A stretch of 64,000 nucleotides of DNA from Martinezella multihospitum. GTDB lineage: Bacteria; Pseudomonadota; Alphaproteobacteria; Rhizobiales; Rhizobiaceae. This document shows, piece by piece, positions 62,773-64,000 of this stretch (its first letter is position 1; the number at the start of each line of letters is the position of its first letter). The notes beneath the pieces were generated by a model. That model saw nothing but the letters and a program-made list of their open reading frames with translations. It ran no database searches and was not told the DNA's origin. Position numbers and translations under genes: made by a program. The DNA lies in assembly GCF_900094585.1 (NCBI RefSeq), contig NZ_FMAG01000001.1, positions 124,001 to 188,000 of the forward strand. The letters run 5' to 3'.

Positions 62773-63813
62773 TCAGGATGCGGATCGGCGCAGAAGCGCA
62801 GTCTCCTTCCAGCCAAGCTCCGGAGCGATCAGCGTCACGAAGTCATGGATGATCTGGCGATATTCCTCATCATGAAATTCGTAGGGCAGCTCCAGCCGGA
62901 ATTCGCTGACATGGGGCAGGATCGGATCTTTGCGCAGGCGCTCCAGTATCTCATCCGACGAGCCGACGATATCGCGGGCGAAAAGCGTGCGCCGTTCGCC
63001 CTGCGGCGAAAGCGTGCGCTCGTAGCGGCCGGCGGCATAGTCTGTATAGCGTTTGCGGGTGATCGCATCGGCGCTGTCGAAGGGTACGATGACCCGGCCG
63101 AGCGCCACCCGCCTCGTGTCACCGCCGGAAGCGCGATAGGTTTCCAGCTGGCGCGATTGCGCGACGAAGAAATCGTCTGTCTGCTCGCCCGTCGTGACAT
63201 TGCCGATCAAGAGATTGAAGCCATTGCGGCCGGCCCATTCGGCCGAGCGCAGCGAACCGCCGCCATACCAGATGCGATCGATCAGACCCTTCGCATAGGG
63301 CTGAAGCCGCGGACGCTGCGGACCGAATGGCGTCTTGATCACCGTCTCCTGATTACCGAGATAGGCGCCCCTCAGATTGTCGGCAAAGCGCAGCACCCTT
63401 TGATGGGAGAAATCGTGGCTCTCCCAATCGCCATCGAAAGCAAGCGGCCCGATCAGATCCGCATGCAGCGGCCGACCAGCGCTCAGACCGATATTCAAGC
63501 GTCCGCGCGAGAGCACATCCACGGTCGCCAGATCCTCGGCAAGCCGATACGGGCTTTCGTAGCCGATGGGTATGACGGCGGTGCCAAGCTCGATGTGGCG
63601 CGTGCGCTGCGTTGCAGCCGCCAGAAAGGCACTCGCCGAGGAAATGCCGGGCTCCAAATGCCGCTGGCGAACCCAGGCGCTGTTGAAACCCCTCCCTTCC
63701 CCGTATTCAAGCAATTGCAGGGTCTGTTCCAGGCCGGCGAGCGGGTCCTCGTCCGGGTAGTTTCCTGGCGTCAGGAAGCCGATATGGCTGATCGATGCGG
63801 CATGGCTGCTCAT
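62773..63813 (-). CDS. LLM-class flavin-dependent oxidoreductase
   Basis: This 346-residue protein belongs to the luciferase-like monooxygenase superfamily (TIM barrel using FMNH2 or F420H2). Landmarks include HIGFLTPGNYPDEDP, WVRQRHLEPG, RTRHIELGTAVIPIGYESPYRLAEDLATVDVLSRGRLNIGLSAG and IWYGGGSLRSAEWAGRNGFNLLIG. The style is of enzymes adjacent to sulfur or amino-acid importers in rhizobia. It begins 12 bases after the stop of a truncated amino-acid binding-protein gene, with GAGGAG in front, so it is probably part of that operon. Substrate unknown. Confidence 0.88.
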   Translation of the reverse strand: MSSHAASISHIGFLTPGNYPDEDPLAGLEQTLQLLEYGEGRGFNSAWVRQRHLEPGISSASAFLAAATQRTRHIELGTAVIPIGYESPYRLAEDLATVDVLSRGRLNIGLSAGRPLHADLIGPLAFDGDWESHDFSHQRVLRFADNLRGAYLGNQETVIKTPFGPQRPRLQPYAKGLIDRIWYGGGSLRSAEWAGRNGFNLLIGNVTTGEQTDDFFVAQSRQLETYRASGGDTRRVALGRVIVPFDSADAITRKRYTDYAAGRYERTLSPQGERRTLFARDIVGSSDEILERLRKDPILPHVSEFRLELPYEFHDEEYRQIIHDFVTLIAPELGWKETALLRRSAS

Positions 63814-63825
63814 TCAGCTGTCTCC

Positions 63826-64000
63826 TCAAAATTTCGGCAGGCCCGGCGGATTGGTTTCCGACTTCGGCAAGGCTTCTTCGGCAAGATGCCAATGGTCGAG
63901 GATCCTGGCGTAGGTGCCATCCTTGATCAGTCCGTTTGTTGCGATGGTGAGCGCCGCTGCGAGACCGCTGCCCTTGCGTGTGGTGATCGCGACATCCGAG
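63826..64000 (-). CDS. Amino-acid ABC substrate-binding protein (C-terminal fragment)
   Basis: The frame is open to the window end on the minus strand. The visible 58 residues (VAITTRKGSGLAAALTIATNG, WHLAEEALPKSETNPPGLPKF at the end) match the C-terminal lobe of family-3 polar amino-acid binding proteins. Signal peptide and N-terminal lobe lie outside. It is cotranscribed with the LLM oxidoreductase gene. The rest of the transporter is presumably beyond the window. Confidence 0.8.
   Translation of the reverse strand, partial: SDVAITTRKGSGLAAALTIATNGLIKDGTYARILDHWHLAEEALPKSETNPPGLPKF

Overview
The window looks like part of a Rhizobiaceae genome (Rhizobium, Sinorhizobium or Agrobacterium type). 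It is GC-rich and packed with catabolic loci, each pairing an ABC importer with enzymes and a local regulator. Supporting signs are a fused carnitine dehydrogenase/thioesterase, single-domain sugar ABC ATPases, a typical alphaproteobacterial intergenic palindrome and a cydDCABX cluster. No rRNA, tRNA, CRISPR, transposase, phage or replication gene was recognised. A large accessory replicon or a catabolic stretch of a chromosome would both fit.

Region 1 (1-4.8 kb): the end of a sugar-binding protein, two sugar permeases, a glycosidase-like protein and a MalK-type ATPase form a plant-saccharide uptake operon. Region 2 (4.8-8 kb): an orphan small protein, an LprI-family secreted protein, and a DMT exporter divergent from a LysR regulator. 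Region 3 (7.9-15.5 kb): a GlxA/CdhR-type AraC regulator is divergent from five enzymes (BKACE, carnitine dehydrogenase-thioesterase fusion, acyl-CoA dehydrogenase, NDP-forming acyl-CoA synthetase, CaiD-like hydratase). Together they could turn gamma-butyrobetaine or crotonobetaine into L-carnitine and then glycine betaine plus acetoacetate. Region 4 (15.6-27.6 kb): an oligopeptide-type ABC importer with two paralogous Tat-exported binding proteins, a CocE/S15 hydrolase and an acetyl-esterase-like hydrolase. An opposite-strand pair (thioesterase with a degenerate carrier domain, XRE-type regulator) splits this locus. Region 5 (27.7-30.2 kb): a putative small secreted peptide, an SDR and a cupin divergent from a LysR regulator.

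Region 6 (30.2-36.9 kb, minus strand): AraC regulator, periplasmic binding protein, ATPase, permease, ribitol 2-dehydrogenase and pentulose kinase form a pentitol (probably ribitol) catabolic operon. Region 7 (37.1-44.3 kb, minus strand): a GntR/FCD regulator, family-5 binding protein, two permeases, a DapA-family lyase and two Dpp-type ATPases. Region 8 (44.5-46.6 kb): a DUF983 protein and a MocR regulator with clear direct-repeat sites. Region 9 (46.8-53.3 kb, minus strand): cydD-cydC-cydA-cydB-cydX, including the 41-residue CydX, encoding cytochrome bd oxidase and its assembly transporter. Region 10 (54-64 kb): a UspA protein, an ArsB/NhaD-type transporter, a TetR-regulated quinone oxidoreductase, a ZntA-type metal ATPase behind a MerR-type promoter, an AraC/FAD-monooxygenase divergent pair with a SpoIIAA-like protein, and an LLM flavin oxidoreductase next to a truncated amino-acid binding protein.

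A recurring theme is an RNA hairpin in the gap after the binding-protein gene at all four ABC loci that have such a gap. This suggests post-transcriptional control that keeps binding protein above membrane components.
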